Shown here one piece after another: positions 7,432 through 16,469 of a stretch of 56,706 bases of DNA. Numbering within the stretch: position 1 is the stretch's first letter; each line of letters starts with the position of its first letter. Made by a program: the position numbers and the translations under genes. Source of the DNA: Lachnospiraceae bacterium (GTDB lineage: Bacteria > Bacillota > Clostridia > Lachnospirales > Lachnospiraceae); assembly GCA_017619975.1 (NCBI GenBank), contig JAFZRH010000024.1, forward strand, positions 1 through 56,706. Direction: 5' to 3'. The notes beneath the pieces are model-generated. The model did not search any database. It saw only the letters and a program-made list of their open reading frames with translations, and was not told the origin of the DNA.

Positions 7432-10334
7432 AAGAATTTACCGTTCCGGAAGCCTACCGTCTGGTGCAGCGCTCCGAACTGAAAGAAATCGGTCTGACCG
7501 GAACCGTCCTGGAACATACCAAGTCCGGTGCGCGCCTGATCTGTCTGCCGTCTGACGACGATAACAAGGTGTTTTTTATTGCCTTCCGTACACCGCCGGC
7601 CGACGATTCCGGCCTCCCGCATATTCTGGAGCACAGCGTGCTCTGCGGATCCGATAAGTATCCGATCAAGGACCCGTTCATGGAGCTGGGAAAGAGTTCT
7701 CTGAACACTTTTTTGAATGCCATGACGTATCCGGACAAGACCATCTATCCGGTGGCCAGCTGCAACGATAAGGATTTTGCCAATCTGATGGACGTCTATA
7801 TGGATGCCGTGCTGCATCCGCAGATCCATCGCAATAAAAATATTTTTCTGCAGGAAGGCTGGCGCTACGAACTGGAGAGCCGGGATGCTGAACTGAACCT
7901 TAACGGCGTTGTCTACAGCGAGATGAAAGGGGCGTTTTCCGATCCGGAGGAGATCCTTGCACGGTACGCGCTGAACAGTCTGTATCCGGATACCGCCTAC
8001 CGCTATGAATCAGGGGGAGATCCCGATGCGATCCCTTCTCTTTCCTATGAGTCTTTCTGTGAATTCCACAAGAGACTGTACCATCCCGCAAACAGCTATA
8101 TCTTCCTCTACGGCGACATGGATATGGAAGAACGGCTGAACTATCTGGACCGTTCGTATCTGTCGGCTTATGACCGGATCGAAGTGGATTCCGAGCCGGG
8201 GTTTCAGCCGCCGTTTGAAGCACGGCGGGAGATGGATGTGACGTATCCCGTCAGTGAGGAAGAGGAGGACAGCGATAAGAGTTTTTATTCTCTGCAATGG
8301 TCGGTGGGCGATATTATGGATTCCCGTCTGGCCAATGCGATGGGGATTCTGGAGACGGTTCTGATCACGGCGCCGGGGGCTCCTTTAAAGCAGGCGCTGC
8401 TGGATGCCGGCCTGGCGAAGGATGCCGGCGGCGGCTATGCCGCCTATACACTGCAGCCGCAGTTTAATGTGACGGCGAAAGAAGCAAAGGCCGGAGAAAA
8501 GGCACGGTTCATGCAGATCGTGACGGATACGCTGACGGAATTGGCCGATAAAGGACTGAACAGAAAATCCCTGGCGGCCGCGATCAGCAGCCGTGAGTTT
8601 CAAAGCCGGGAAGCTGATTTCGGCGGTTTTTCCAAGGGGCTGGTTTACGGGATCAATATCCTGAACACCTGGCTGTACGACGGAGAGGATCCGTTCCTGT
8701 ATCTTCGATATGAGGACGTTTTTGCCTTTCTTCGCGCGAAGATAGAGGAAGGATATTTCGAATCCGTCATCCGGCAGCATTTACTGGATAATCCGCATTG
8801 TACCCTGGTGGAGATGGATCCGGAGAAAGGGAAGGATAAACGGGATTCCGAGGCACTTCAGAAGAGACTGGAAGCATACAAATCATCTCTATCTGAAAGT
8901 GAGCAGGATGCCCTGATCGCCCAGTATAAAGCACTGAAAGCCTATCAGGAAAAAGAAGAAAGCCCGGAAGAAAAACGCTGTGTTCCGAAACTGAATCTGA
9001 GCGATTTAAAGCGGGAAGCGCGTGTTTCGGTGAACCGTGAAGACACCGCCGGCCCGGCAAAACTTATTACCCGTCCGGAAAGCACGGCCGGTATCGCCTA
9101 TGCGGATCTGTACTTTGATCTGGCGGCCGTGCCGCAGGAGCATCTGCCGTATCTCGGACTTTTGAAATGCTGTTTTGCCCTGGTTTCGACGGAGCGGCAG
9201 AATTACAGGGATCTGTTTGACAGCATTCAGGAAACGACCGGCGGCATCAGTTTCGGACTGGATGCACCGATCAGAACGTCCGGAGAATGGAAGCCTTATG
9301 CGGCCGTCAGCGTCAAGGCCCTGTATTCCAGATGGAAAGAAAGTCTTTCCCTGATCCGGGAGATCTGTCTGGGATCTCTTTTCCGGGATGAGAAGCGGCT
9401 TTATGAGATCCTGTCCTCCTCGGTGATCGGACAGCGTCAGATGATGCTGATGGCCGGACACCGGGCCGCGATCCAGCGTGCGTCGTCTTATTACGACGAG
9501 ACATTCCGCTTCGGCGAGATCACGGGCGGTTTGGATTTCTTCCGCTTCTGCTCGGACGCCCTGGATGACTTTGACGGAAGAAAAGAGGAACTGATGACGG
9601 GACTGGAAACGGTCAGCAGCGAAGTTTTTACCCGCAGCGGCCTGATTTTCAACCTGACCTGCGAGTCAGAGGCCCTGGATGATCTCAAAAAAGAATTGGC
9701 TGATCTGGCGGCTTCTCTGCCCGAGAGCCCCGCGGCCTGTTTTACGGCGCCTCAGCCCGTTAAGAAAAACGAAGGCATTATGACGACCGGAGCCGTGGGC
9801 TTCGTCGCGATGTGCGGAAGCTTCCGCAAGGCCGGTCCTTATACCGGCGCGCTCCGTGTCCTGAATACGCTGCTTTCGACAGATTATCTGTGGCAGCAGC
9901 TCCGTGTTCTGGGCGGCGCGTACGGTGCCATGTGCAGTTTCAGCGTTATGGGACAATCTTATTTTGCCTCCTACCGCGACCCCAATATACGCAGTACGCG
10001 GGACGCGTATCTGGCCATCCCCGCTTATCTGGAGACGCTGGATCTGCCCCGGGAGATCCTGGACAATTTTATTATTTCAACGATCGGGACGCTTGATTTT
10101 CCGTTTACGCCGTCCGTGCTGGGCAAACGCGACTTTGCCGCATATCTCGGCGGGATCACGGCCGGGATGCAGCAGCAGGAGAGGACGCAGATCTTAAACT
10201 GCCGGAATGAGGATCTGCGGGCGCTGGCGCCGTATGTGCAATGCATTCTGCAGGATAACAATTTCTGCACCTTCGGCAGTGCCGTCGCGATCGAAAAAGA
10301 CCGGGATCTTTTTGAAAACACAGAAAACCTGTAA
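7428..10334 (+). CDS. M16C family metalloprotease (presequence protease-like)
   Basis: Large zinc metallopeptidase of 968 residues in the PreP/Cym1-like M16C subfamily. The inverted zinc motif HxxEH is visible at residues 65-69 (HILEH), and the distal Glu ligand fits YSEMKGA near residue 166. Length matches the four-domain, single-chain 'clamshell' proteases that degrade unstructured peptides. No signal peptide is seen, so it is probably cytoplasmic. It starts within the U32 gene stop, and era follows 15 bases after its stop. Confidence 0.9.
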   Translation: MKEFTVPEAYRLVQRSELKEIGLTGTVLEHTKSGARLICLPSDDDNKVFFIAFRTPPADDSGLPHILEHSVLCGSDKYPIKDPFMELGKSSLNTFLNAMTYPDKTIYPVASCNDKDFANLMDVYMDAVLHPQIHRNKNIFLQEGWRYELESRDAELNLNGVVYSEMKGAFSDPEEILARYALNSLYPDTAYRYESGGDPDAIPSLSYESFCEFHKRLYHPANSYIFLYGDMDMEERLNYLDRSYLSAYDRIEVDSEPGFQPPFEARREMDVTYPVSEEEEDSDKSFYSLQWSVGDIMDSRLANAMGILETVLITAPGAPLKQALLDAGLAKDAGGGYAAYTLQPQFNVTAKEAKAGEKARFMQIVTDTLTELADKGLNRKSLAAAISSREFQSREADFGGFSKGLVYGINILNTWLYDGEDPFLYLRYEDVFAFLRAKIEEGYFESVIRQHLLDNPHCTLVEMDPEKGKDKRDSEALQKRLEAYKSSLSESEQDALIAQYKALKAYQEKEESPEEKRCVPKLNLSDLKREARVSVNREDTAGPAKLITRPESTAGIAYADLYFDLAAVPQEHLPYLGLLKCCFALVSTERQNYRDLFDSIQETTGGISFGLDAPIRTSGEWKPYAAVSVKALYSRWKESLSLIREICLGSLFRDEKRLYEILSSSVIGQRQMMLMAGHRAAIQRASSYYDETFRFGEITGGLDFFRFCSDALDDFDGRKEELMTGLETVSSEVFTRSGLIFNLTCESEALDDLKKELADLAASLPESPAACFTAPQPVKKNEGIMTTGAVGFVAMCGSFRKAGPYTGALRVLNTLLSTDYLWQQLRVLGGAYGAMCSFSVMGQSYFASYRDPNIRSTRDAYLAIPAYLETLDLPREILDNFIISTIGTLDFPFTPSVLGKRDFAAYLGGITAGMQQQERTQILNCRNEDLRALAPYVQCILQDNNFCTFGSAVAIEKDRDLFENTENL

Positions 10335-10349
10335 GAGAAGGAGCGACGC

Positions 10350-11237
10350 ATGAAATCCGGTTTTGTCACTTTGATCGGCCGCCCGAACGTGGGAAAATCC
10401 ACACTGATGAATGCTCTCATCGGCGAGCGGATCGCCATCACCAGCAATAAAGCGCAGACGACCCGCCACCGGATCGAGACGGTCTATACGGATGAGCGCG
10501 GGCAGATTATTTTCCTGGATACCCCGGGGATCCATAAGGCAAAAAACAGGCTCGGCGATTATATGGTCGGCGTGGCGACCGAAAGCATTTCCGAAGTGGA
10601 TCTGGTGCTGTGGCTGATCGAACCGTCCGACCGTTTCGGGGAAGGAGAGGACCTGGTGCGGGCTTTCCTGAAAGCAGGTCACAAGCCGGTCGTTCTCGTG
10701 ATCAACAAGACCGATACGGCGGACAAAGCCACGATCGCAGCCTGCCGGGAGGCTTTTGCAAGGGAATATGATTTCGCGGACGTGATCGAAGTGTCCGCCC
10801 TGAAGGGGGAGAACGTCGGCCGTCTGCTTCAGCTTCTGTACGACCGGCTGCCGGAAGGCCCGCTGTTTTACGATGAGGATACGCTGACAGATCAGAGCAT
10901 GCGGATGCTGGCGGCGGAGTTTATCCGGGAGAAAGCCCTGCGGTATCTGTCGGATGAGGTCCCGCACGGGATCGCCGTGGAGATCGAAGCGTATCACGAG
11001 CTGCGGGACGGAGCGGCGGATATCGAGGCGGCGATCATCTGTGAAAAAGAGTCTCATAAAGGGATCGTGATCGGAAAGGGCGGCGCGACGATCAAGAAGA
11101 TCGGGACCGAAGCCCGGCAGGAGATCGAAAAGCTGGCCGGCGGAAAGATCAATCTGAAGCTGTTTGTGAAGGTCCGGAAAGACTGGCGCAACGATCCGGC
11201 TTTCTTAAAGAGCATCGGGTACAGCAAACGTTCATGA
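10350..11237 (+). CDS. era: GTPase Era
   Basis: 295-residue Ras-like GTPase with a C-terminal KH RNA-binding domain, which binds 16S rRNA and acts in 30S assembly. G1 is GRPNVGKST at residues 10-18, G3 is DTPG at 58-61 and G4 is NKTD at 120-123. The KH domain includes GIVIGKGGATIKKIG near residue 235. An AGGAG lies before the ATG. The stop overlaps recO by four bases, the usual era-recO pairing. Confidence 0.97.
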   Translation: MKSGFVTLIGRPNVGKSTLMNALIGERIAITSNKAQTTRHRIETVYTDERGQIIFLDTPGIHKAKNRLGDYMVGVATESISEVDLVLWLIEPSDRFGEGEDLVRAFLKAGHKPVVLVINKTDTADKATIAACREAFAREYDFADVIEVSALKGENVGRLLQLLYDRLPEGPLFYDEDTLTDQSMRMLAAEFIREKALRYLSDEVPHGIAVEIEAYHELRDGAADIEAAIICEKESHKGIVIGKGGATIKKIGTEARQEIEKLAGGKINLKLFVKVRKDWRNDPAFLKSIGYSKRS

Positions 11238-11899
11238 ACGACTGGATTACGGTAAACGGAATCGTGATTTCATCGATGCCGCTGGGAGAATATGACCGGC
11301 GGCTTTTGCTGCTGACCGCCGAACTGGGGAAGATCAGTGCTTTTGTAAAAGGCGGACGGCGCAGCGGGAGCATGCTGCAGAGCGCCAGCCGGCTTTTCGC
11401 TTTCGGCAGCTTTGAACTCTATGCCGGACGCAGTTCGTATACGGTCAAGGCGGCGGAGATCCGGGAGTATTTCGAGTTTCTGGGCCAGGATCCGGAAGCG
11501 CTCTGCTATGCGTCGTATTTCGGCGAACTGGCGGAGTATTACGCACAGGAAGGCGCGGAGAATCCGGAACTGGTCAAACTTCTTTTCTATGCCGTCCGCA
11601 GTCTGAAAAACACGCAGCTGGACCGCGCCACGATCCGCTACGCCTATGAACTGAAGCTGATGCAGACGGAAGGCGAAGCTTTTTCCGAGCCGCCGGGAGA
11701 GCCCGGGGAATCGGCCCTTGCCGCCTGGCAGTTCGTACTGGAAAACGGACCGGAAAAGTGCTTTCTGTTCCGCCTGAAACCGGAGGGCTTCCGGGAGTTT
11801 CAGAAGGCCGTGGCTTTTCTGCGGGGGCAGATGATCGACAAAAGTTTCAAATCGCTGAACGTGCTGGAAGATTTCCTTTCGATGCTGCCGCAGGCATAG
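11234..11899 (+). CDS. recO: DNA repair protein RecO
   Basis: 221-residue RecO, which loads RecA at gaps together with RecF/RecR and anneals single strands. The N-terminal OB fold is recognisable (GIVISSMPLGEYDRRLLLLTAELGKISAFVKGGRR). The protein is somewhat shorter than the usual 240-260 residues, and the Cys-rich zinc site found in many RecO proteins is not visible: a single Cys lies in that area. Position after era with an ATGA overlap supports the call. It is followed by a bidirectional terminator and the convergent rpsT. Confidence 0.88.
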   Translation: MNDWITVNGIVISSMPLGEYDRRLLLLTAELGKISAFVKGGRRSGSMLQSASRLFAFGSFELYAGRSSYTVKAAEIREYFEFLGQDPEALCYASYFGELAEYYAQEGAENPELVKLLFYAVRSLKNTQLDRATIRYAYELKLMQTEGEAFSEPPGEPGESALAAWQFVLENGPEKCFLFRLKPEGFREFQKAVAFLRGQMIDKSFKSLNVLEDFLSMLPQA

Positions 11900-11936
11900 C
11901 GGCGGGGGAAAAGGACAGAAGGGAAGAGGCATAAAG

Positions 11937-11968
11937 AAAAGGACGGGACCGTAAAGGCTCGTCCTTTT
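11937..11968. terminator. Bidirectional rho-independent terminator between recO and rpsT
   Basis: A 7-bp stem (GGACGGG at 11941-11947 with CTCGTCC at 11958-11964, one G-U pair on the plus strand) is flanked by AAAA on the left and TTTT on the right. It can therefore end the recO transcript on plus and the rpsT transcript on minus. Confidence 0.8.
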
Positions 11969-12003
11969 GATCACTGATGTATTGGGAACAGAGGGTGTTG
12001 CTC

Positions 12004-12267
12004 CTAGGCCATCTTGTTTACCATAAGGGTCAAACGGGAAATTTTGCGGGAAGTGGTGTTCTTGTGATACACACCCTTGCTGGTGGCTTTGTCAAGTTCT
12101 ACCACGGCAGCCTTTAACGCCGCCTCGGCAGCAGCCTTGTCGCCGCCGTCAACAGCCGCATAAACCTTCTTCACGAAAGTCTTCACGCGGGAGCGGATCG
12201 CTTTGTTGCGCTCGGCGTTGCGGGCCGCAACCAGAACTCTCTTCTTCGCAGATTTAATGTTAGCCAA
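12004..12267 (-). CDS. rpsT: 30S ribosomal protein S20
   Basis: 87-residue basic protein beginning ANIKSAKKRV, with the Ala/Lys-rich helical pattern of S20, a 16S rRNA-binding assembly protein. Initiation is at TTG (bases 12267-12265, minus strand), with GGAGGT about eight bases upstream; no in-frame ATG fits the family N-terminus. A UUG start for rpsT is also known in E. coli, where it is part of autoregulation. The gene has its own promoter at 12363-12391 and a leader of roughly 90 nt. Confidence 0.96.
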   Translation of the reverse strand: MANIKSAKKRVLVAARNAERNKAIRSRVKTFVKKVYAAVDGGDKAAAEAALKAAVVELDKATSKGVYHKNTTSRKISRLTLMVNKMA

Positions 12268-12362
12268 TGTTCTACCTCCACATCGTATTGCCTTCCGGGC
12301 GTGGGTCAGTCGCCTTCAAGGCTTTGGGACCGGCGTCAGACACGAAACGGCGATCGACAAAT

Positions 12363-12391
12363 ATATTAGCCTTTCGCGTGTCTTCTGTCAA
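12363..12391 (-). promoter_or_regulatory. rpsT promoter
   Basis: On the minus strand, TTGACA (12391-12386) is separated by 17 bases from TAATAT (12368-12363), close to the vegetative consensus. It lies just past the stop of the upstream minus-strand glycosyltransferase gene and leaves a leader of about 90 nt before the TTG start. Confidence 0.82.
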
Positions 12392-12401
12392 GGACTTTTT
12401 T

Positions 12402-13454
12402 TCAGTTTTCCCTGTTTTTTTCAGCCTTTTTTGCGGCTCTTCGGCGCAGACGGATCGCGGCCGTCAGCAGCCGGAAATGACCGCCCGCGAAAAGCGCGAA
12501 GATCGCCCGCTGTTTCGGGGAAAGTGCCGAAGAACGGCTCAGCGTCTTCAGCTCGGGATGCGAGCAGACAAAGTCTTTGGCGTAACGCCTGACCGCTTCC
12601 TGATCGTAGCCTTCCTCCATCATGAAATAGAGGATCCCGTCCAGGACGCCGCGGTAGGAAGAAGCTTTGAGCAAAAGCAGATGCTCCGGATCCCACAGTC
12701 CCCACTTTTCCATAAAAGGCCGGAAAAAATCAAACTTCCCGGTATTGAAGCGCTGATCCAGACGGGCCGTGTCGAATTCATGCATCACGCTGTCGGAGCG
12801 GATCCGGTAACGGCAGAAAGGGCGGGCGGTATAATAAACCTTTTTCGCCCGGGTCAGGGGGTACAGGCCGTGCAGGGCATCTTCCCCGTAAGGGTTGGAA
12901 AGATACGGGGTATAGTCGGTGGGGTCTTCCTGAAAGAGTTCCCGCCGGACAGCTTTGGCCCAGAGCGCATCCAGCTGATTGCCGCGGATATACAGCTCAT
13001 AAAGCGGCTTTTTCGCCGACTCCCCCTCGAAAACGGTTCCGTCCGCAAAGAGGGGCGGCCGTCTGTCGTTTGGTCTGCCGTCGTCGTAAAAAGCGGTGAA
13101 TTCATAGAGAATGATATCGGGATCACCGGCCGAAAGGCGCAGATTGTGCAGGGCCGAAAGCGTGCCGGGTTCCATCAGATCATCCGAATCCAGCCAGAGA
13201 ATCACGTCCCCTTTCGCGGCGCGGATCGCTTCCCGCCGGGTGGGGATGGTACCGCGGTGCGGACAGTGCAGGACCCGGATCCTACCCGGAAAATCGGCTG
13301 CGAAACGGTCGCAGATCTCGCCGCTGTCATCCGGCGAGCCGTCTTCCGTTAAAACCAGCTCCCAGTCCGAAAAATCCTGCCGCAGAACCGATTCGACGGA
13401 TTCGGCCAGATACTCACGCGCTTTATAGACGGGCATCAGAATGCTGAATTCCAT
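12402..13454 (-). CDS. Family 2 glycosyltransferase
   Basis: 350-residue GT-A fold glycosyltransferase. The N-terminal half shows FSILMPVYKAREYLAESVESVL, an EDGSPDDSG nucleotide-binding turn, and the DSDD metal-binding motif near residue 92. The C-terminal 240 residues are more variable and probably set acceptor choice. No membrane segment is evident. Its N-terminal domain is clearly related to the three plus-strand glycosyltransferases that follow, although it diverges more (HRGTIPTRREAI in place of the ENGGVSRARN region). The donor and acceptor sugars cannot be read from sequence; cell-surface polysaccharide work is likely. Confidence 0.88.
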   Translation of the reverse strand: MEFSILMPVYKAREYLAESVESVLRQDFSDWELVLTEDGSPDDSGEICDRFAADFPGRIRVLHCPHRGTIPTRREAIRAAKGDVILWLDSDDLMEPGTLSALHNLRLSAGDPDIILYEFTAFYDDGRPNDRRPPLFADGTVFEGESAKKPLYELYIRGNQLDALWAKAVRRELFQEDPTDYTPYLSNPYGEDALHGLYPLTRAKKVYYTARPFCRYRIRSDSVMHEFDTARLDQRFNTGKFDFFRPFMEKWGLWDPEHLLLLKASSYRGVLDGILYFMMEEGYDQEAVRRYAKDFVCSHPELKTLSRSSALSPKQRAIFALFAGGHFRLLTAAIRLRRRAAKKAEKNREN

Positions 13455-13484
13455 GAGGCACCTTCCCTTTCTGATTTAAAGTGT

Positions 13485-13513
13485 ATTCTACTAAATCTTG
13501 CCAAGTCTTTCAA
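13485..13513 (-). promoter_or_regulatory. Promoter for the minus-strand glycosyltransferase
   Basis: On the minus strand, TTGAAA (13513-13508) and TAGAAT (13490-13485) are separated by 17 bases. The gene's ATG is about 30 bases downstream, after a GGGAAGG ribosome site. The -35 region interleaves with the divergent plus-strand promoter. Confidence 0.72.
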
Positions 13514-13526
13514 GATGGGATATAAT
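13498..13526 (+). promoter_or_regulatory. Promoter for the tandem glycosyltransferase operon
   Basis: TTGCCA (13498-13503), 17-base spacer, TATAAT (13521-13526). The predicted transcription start near 13533 lies downstream of the in-frame ATG at 13515, which excludes that codon and supports the ATG at 13554. Confidence 0.78.
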
Positions 13527-13553
13527 AAAATGCCAAAGATGAAGGGGAGATCC

Positions 13554-14525
13554 ATGGAGAAAAGCAAGCCCGAAATCAGTATTATCGTTCCCGTTTACAA
13601 GACCGAGGCCTATCTGGAAGCCTGTGTCAGGAGCATCCTGGCGCAGACGTATTCCGATTGGGAGCTGATTTTGGTGGACGACGGTTCTCCGGACCGCTGC
13701 GGCGAGATCTGCGACCGCCTGGCGGGGGAAGATCCCCGCATCCGGGTGCTTCATCAGGAAAACGGCGGCGTCAGCCGCGCCAGAAACGCGGGGCTTGAAG
13801 CAGCCCGCGGGGCCTGGCTGGCCTTTGTGGACAGCGACGACCGGATCGAAACGGAGTATCTGCAGTTTTTGTATGATCTTACATTAAAACACGCTGTCCC
13901 GATGGCCGCCTGTGCCTATTATGAAGATACGGATCCGCCCCGTTTTCCCTGCCGCCCTCTGCCGAAAGAAAAGATGACTGCGGCAGAGTTCCTGAACGCG
14001 GCTCTCAAAGAAAGCAACGGCCTGTGTCTGTCGGTTTGGGGCTGTCTGATCCCGGCCGAATACGGGATCCGTTTCCGGGAAGATCTGGCTTACAGCGAAG
14101 ATACCCTGTACTTCCTGACGTCTTTAAAGAAAGCCGGCCGGATCGCCTACGCAGCGGAACCGCTGTATGCTTATCAAATCGGACGGGAAGGCAACACCGT
14201 GACCAGACGGACTTTGCAGAAGCATCTGAACGGGCTTGCCGTGCGACGGGAGATGTCGGACTTGTTTGCCGGAGAGGATCCGGAACTGGACGCGAATATG
14301 CTGCGCGTACGCACGGATCTGACGCTGCAGGCGGTGCGGCAGGCCGCCCGGGAAAAGAACGGGGCCGAAAAGAAAACCCTGCTGCGGGAAGCCCGCGCCT
14401 TGTGCCGAAAGGCGGTTCGGGAACCGCTGATTCGAAAGAAAGACCGGCTGCGTCTGGCGCTGTTAAGCGCCGCACCGGTCAGCGGCGCCGCCCTGTGGGA
14501 AAAGATCGGAGGAAAAAATGGATAA
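13554..14525 (+). CDS. Family 2 glycosyltransferase (first of three in tandem)
   Basis: 323-residue GT2 enzyme. The GT-A domain is clear: ISIIVPVYKTEAYLEACVRSIL, VDDGSPDRCG, ENGGVSRARNAGLEAARG and the DSDD motif near residue 93. The start at 13554 follows AAGGGGAG and lies downstream of the promoter; the longer frame from 13515 would not be transcribed. The C-terminal part contains SEDTLYFLTSL, shared in outline with the next gene. It overlaps that gene by eight bases (ATGGATAA), so the cluster is probably one transcript. Confidence 0.9.
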   Translation: MEKSKPEISIIVPVYKTEAYLEACVRSILAQTYSDWELILVDDGSPDRCGEICDRLAGEDPRIRVLHQENGGVSRARNAGLEAARGAWLAFVDSDDRIETEYLQFLYDLTLKHAVPMAACAYYEDTDPPRFPCRPLPKEKMTAAEFLNAALKESNGLCLSVWGCLIPAEYGIRFREDLAYSEDTLYFLTSLKKAGRIAYAAEPLYAYQIGREGNTVTRRTLQKHLNGLAVRREMSDLFAGEDPELDANMLRVRTDLTLQAVRQAAREKNGAEKKTLLREARALCRKAVREPLIRKKDRLRLALLSAAPVSGAALWEKIGGKNG

Positions 14526-15495
14526 ACAGCTGCCTCTGATCAGTGTTATCATGCCGGTATATCAGACGTCGGCTTATCTGGAAGAAGCGGTCCGGAGCGT
14601 ACAGGCACAGACCTGGGAAAACTGGGAACTGCTTCTGATCGACGACGGTTCCACCGACGGAAGCGCGGAACTGTGCGACGCGCTGGCGCGCAAAGACCGC
14701 AGGATCCGCGTGTTCCATCAGGCGAACGGGGGCGTCAGCCGGGCCCGCAACAGAGGCCTCGAAGAAGCAAGAGGGAGTTATTACAGCTTCACGGACAGTG
14801 ACGATGCGCTGGATCCCGACTTCCTTTCCTGGCTTTTGGAAAAGCAGAAGACCGTACCGGACGGCGCCGCCTGCTGCGGCATTTCCGAGTTCGGAAAGGA
14901 GGCAGCCGCAGCGCTGCCGGCCGAAAATGCCGGCGCTTTAGCAGATCCCGAAGATTTCATTCTGGAAGCCCTGATGGGACGGCTGCCCCTTCCGCTTTGC
15001 TGCGCGAACTGGCTGATCCCGGCCCGGCTGGCGGAAGGTCTGCGCTTTGATCCGGATCTGCGCTATTCGGAGGACAGCCTCTTCCTGTGCGAAGTGCTGG
15101 CCCGCTGCGGGCATATATCTTGCGAACTGCGTCCCCTGTACCGCTACCGGAGCAGCCGGGAGGGCAATACGGCGACGCTGGACACCTATCAGAAAAATGC
15201 GGAGAAGATCCCTGCCTGGGAGAAGATCCTGGCGCTGTATCGAAACCGCTCCGGGAAGGCTTCTCAGGCGGTGCTTCGTCATCTGACGGAGCTCAGCGCT
15301 CAGGCTTCCCGCCGGGCTTCGCAGGAAGGGCTTCCGAAAGCCGCAAGGGCGTATCGCGAAAACGCGATGGAATGCTGGAAGCAGCTGGATAAAAACGGCC
15401 CGGTTCCCGCCGGAGACAGGCGCCGCCTGCTGTTTTATGCGCTGTGTCCGGTCCTGAGTGAAAAAGTGATGCTGAAAGTGTACGGACGGGTCTGA
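14518..15495 (+). CDS. Family 2 glycosyltransferase (second of three in tandem)
   Basis: 325-residue GT2 enzyme, closely similar to the preceding gene over the N-terminal 100 residues: ISVIMPVYQTSAYLEEAVRS, IDDGSTDGS, ANGGVSRARNRGLEEARG, then DSDD. The later YSEDSLFLCEVL segment matches the preceding paralog's YSEDTLYFLTSL, which suggests a recent tandem duplication. It starts within the stop region of the previous gene and ends four bases before the next. Substrates are unknown. Confidence 0.9.
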   Translation: MDKQLPLISVIMPVYQTSAYLEEAVRSVQAQTWENWELLLIDDGSTDGSAELCDALARKDRRIRVFHQANGGVSRARNRGLEEARGSYYSFTDSDDALDPDFLSWLLEKQKTVPDGAACCGISEFGKEAAAALPAENAGALADPEDFILEALMGRLPLPLCCANWLIPARLAEGLRFDPDLRYSEDSLFLCEVLARCGHISCELRPLYRYRSSREGNTATLDTYQKNAEKIPAWEKILALYRNRSGKASQAVLRHLTELSAQASRRASQEGLPKAARAYRENAMECWKQLDKNGPVPAGDRRRLLFYALCPVLSEKVMLKVYGRV

Positions 15496-15498
15496 CGA

Positions 15499-16467
15499 AT
15501 GGAAAAAGAACTGATCAGTGTGATCGTTCCCGTCTACAACGTGGAACCGTATCTGGAAAAATGTGTCCGGAGCGTCCTGGGACAGACGTACGGTCTGTTT
15601 GAGCTGCTTCTGATCGACGACGGTTCGACGGATGAAAGCGGCATGCTGTGCGACCGTCTGGCGGAAACAGACGGTCGGATACGGGTGATTCATCAGGAAA
15701 ACAGAGGACTGGCAGCGGCCAGAAACCGCGGGATAGAAGCCTCGGAAGGCCGGTATCTGATCTTTTTGGACAGTGACGATTTCTGGTCGGCGGACGTTCT
15801 GGAAAAGCTGCTGGAATCGATTCAAAAAAACGGCGCCGAACTGGCTCTGTTTCCCCTCTTTTATGAGGATGAAAACGGAGAGCCGCTTCCCGCGCCTCCT
15901 TTCCCGGCACCGGGCTGTTACAGCGGCGATGCGCTGCTGACCCTGCTGTGCACGGAAGGGACTCCGCAGCTGGTCACGGCAGTCAACCGTCTCGCGGAAC
16001 GTTCCCTCTGGCAGACACTTCGGTTTCCTGACGGCCGTTATCATGAAGATGAATATACGGCTCACCGCCTTTATGCGGCCGTCGGGAAGGCTGTTCTGAC
16101 AGATCAGCCCCGCTATCATTATCTTCAGCGGTCGGGCAGCATTACGCGGCAGGAAAGTCCTGAACGGCGGGCGGATGGCGTAGACGCCTTTCTGGATCGG
16201 GCGGAATTCCTGAAAGCAGACGGACGTACGGAGCTGACAGCCCCGACACTGAGGAGCGCCCTGCACTGGTATCTGACGATCCTCACAGGAACCGATTTCC
16301 GCAGACTGAAGAGCTGCGCGCGTTTAGAAGAAGTCCGCGCAAGGTTTCGGAAAGATATCAATCTTTGTCCGTCCCTGTTTTCCGGGCGGGAGAGTCTGGC
16401 CGTCAGGCATCCGGCTCTCTGGCAGCTGCTGCACCGGCTGCGCCACCGTTCTGCAAAAGGAGTCTGA
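15499..16467 (+). CDS. Family 2 glycosyltransferase (third of three in tandem)
   Basis: 322-residue GT2 enzyme, again with the shared GT-A block (ISVIVPVYNVEPYLEKCVRS, IDDGSTDES, ENRGLAAARNRGIEASEG, then FLDSDD). The downstream YHEDEYTAHRL segment corresponds to the SED region of the other two copies but is more divergent. It follows the previous stop by three bases. A rhomboid-like membrane protein gene begins two bases after its stop, so it may belong to the same transcript. Confidence 0.9.
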   Translation: MEKELISVIVPVYNVEPYLEKCVRSVLGQTYGLFELLLIDDGSTDESGMLCDRLAETDGRIRVIHQENRGLAAARNRGIEASEGRYLIFLDSDDFWSADVLEKLLESIQKNGAELALFPLFYEDENGEPLPAPPFPAPGCYSGDALLTLLCTEGTPQLVTAVNRLAERSLWQTLRFPDGRYHEDEYTAHRLYAAVGKAVLTDQPRYHYLQRSGSITRQESPERRADGVDAFLDRAEFLKADGRTELTAPTLRSALHWYLTILTGTDFRRLKSCARLEEVRARFRKDINLCPSLFSGRESLAVRHPALWQLLHRLRHRSAKGV

Positions 16468-16469
16468 AT

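Noticed and set aside
14938..16266. Minus-strand frame of 442 codons across two glycosyltransferase genes
   Set aside because: It spans two well-supported GT2 genes, has no ribosome site and shows no domain.
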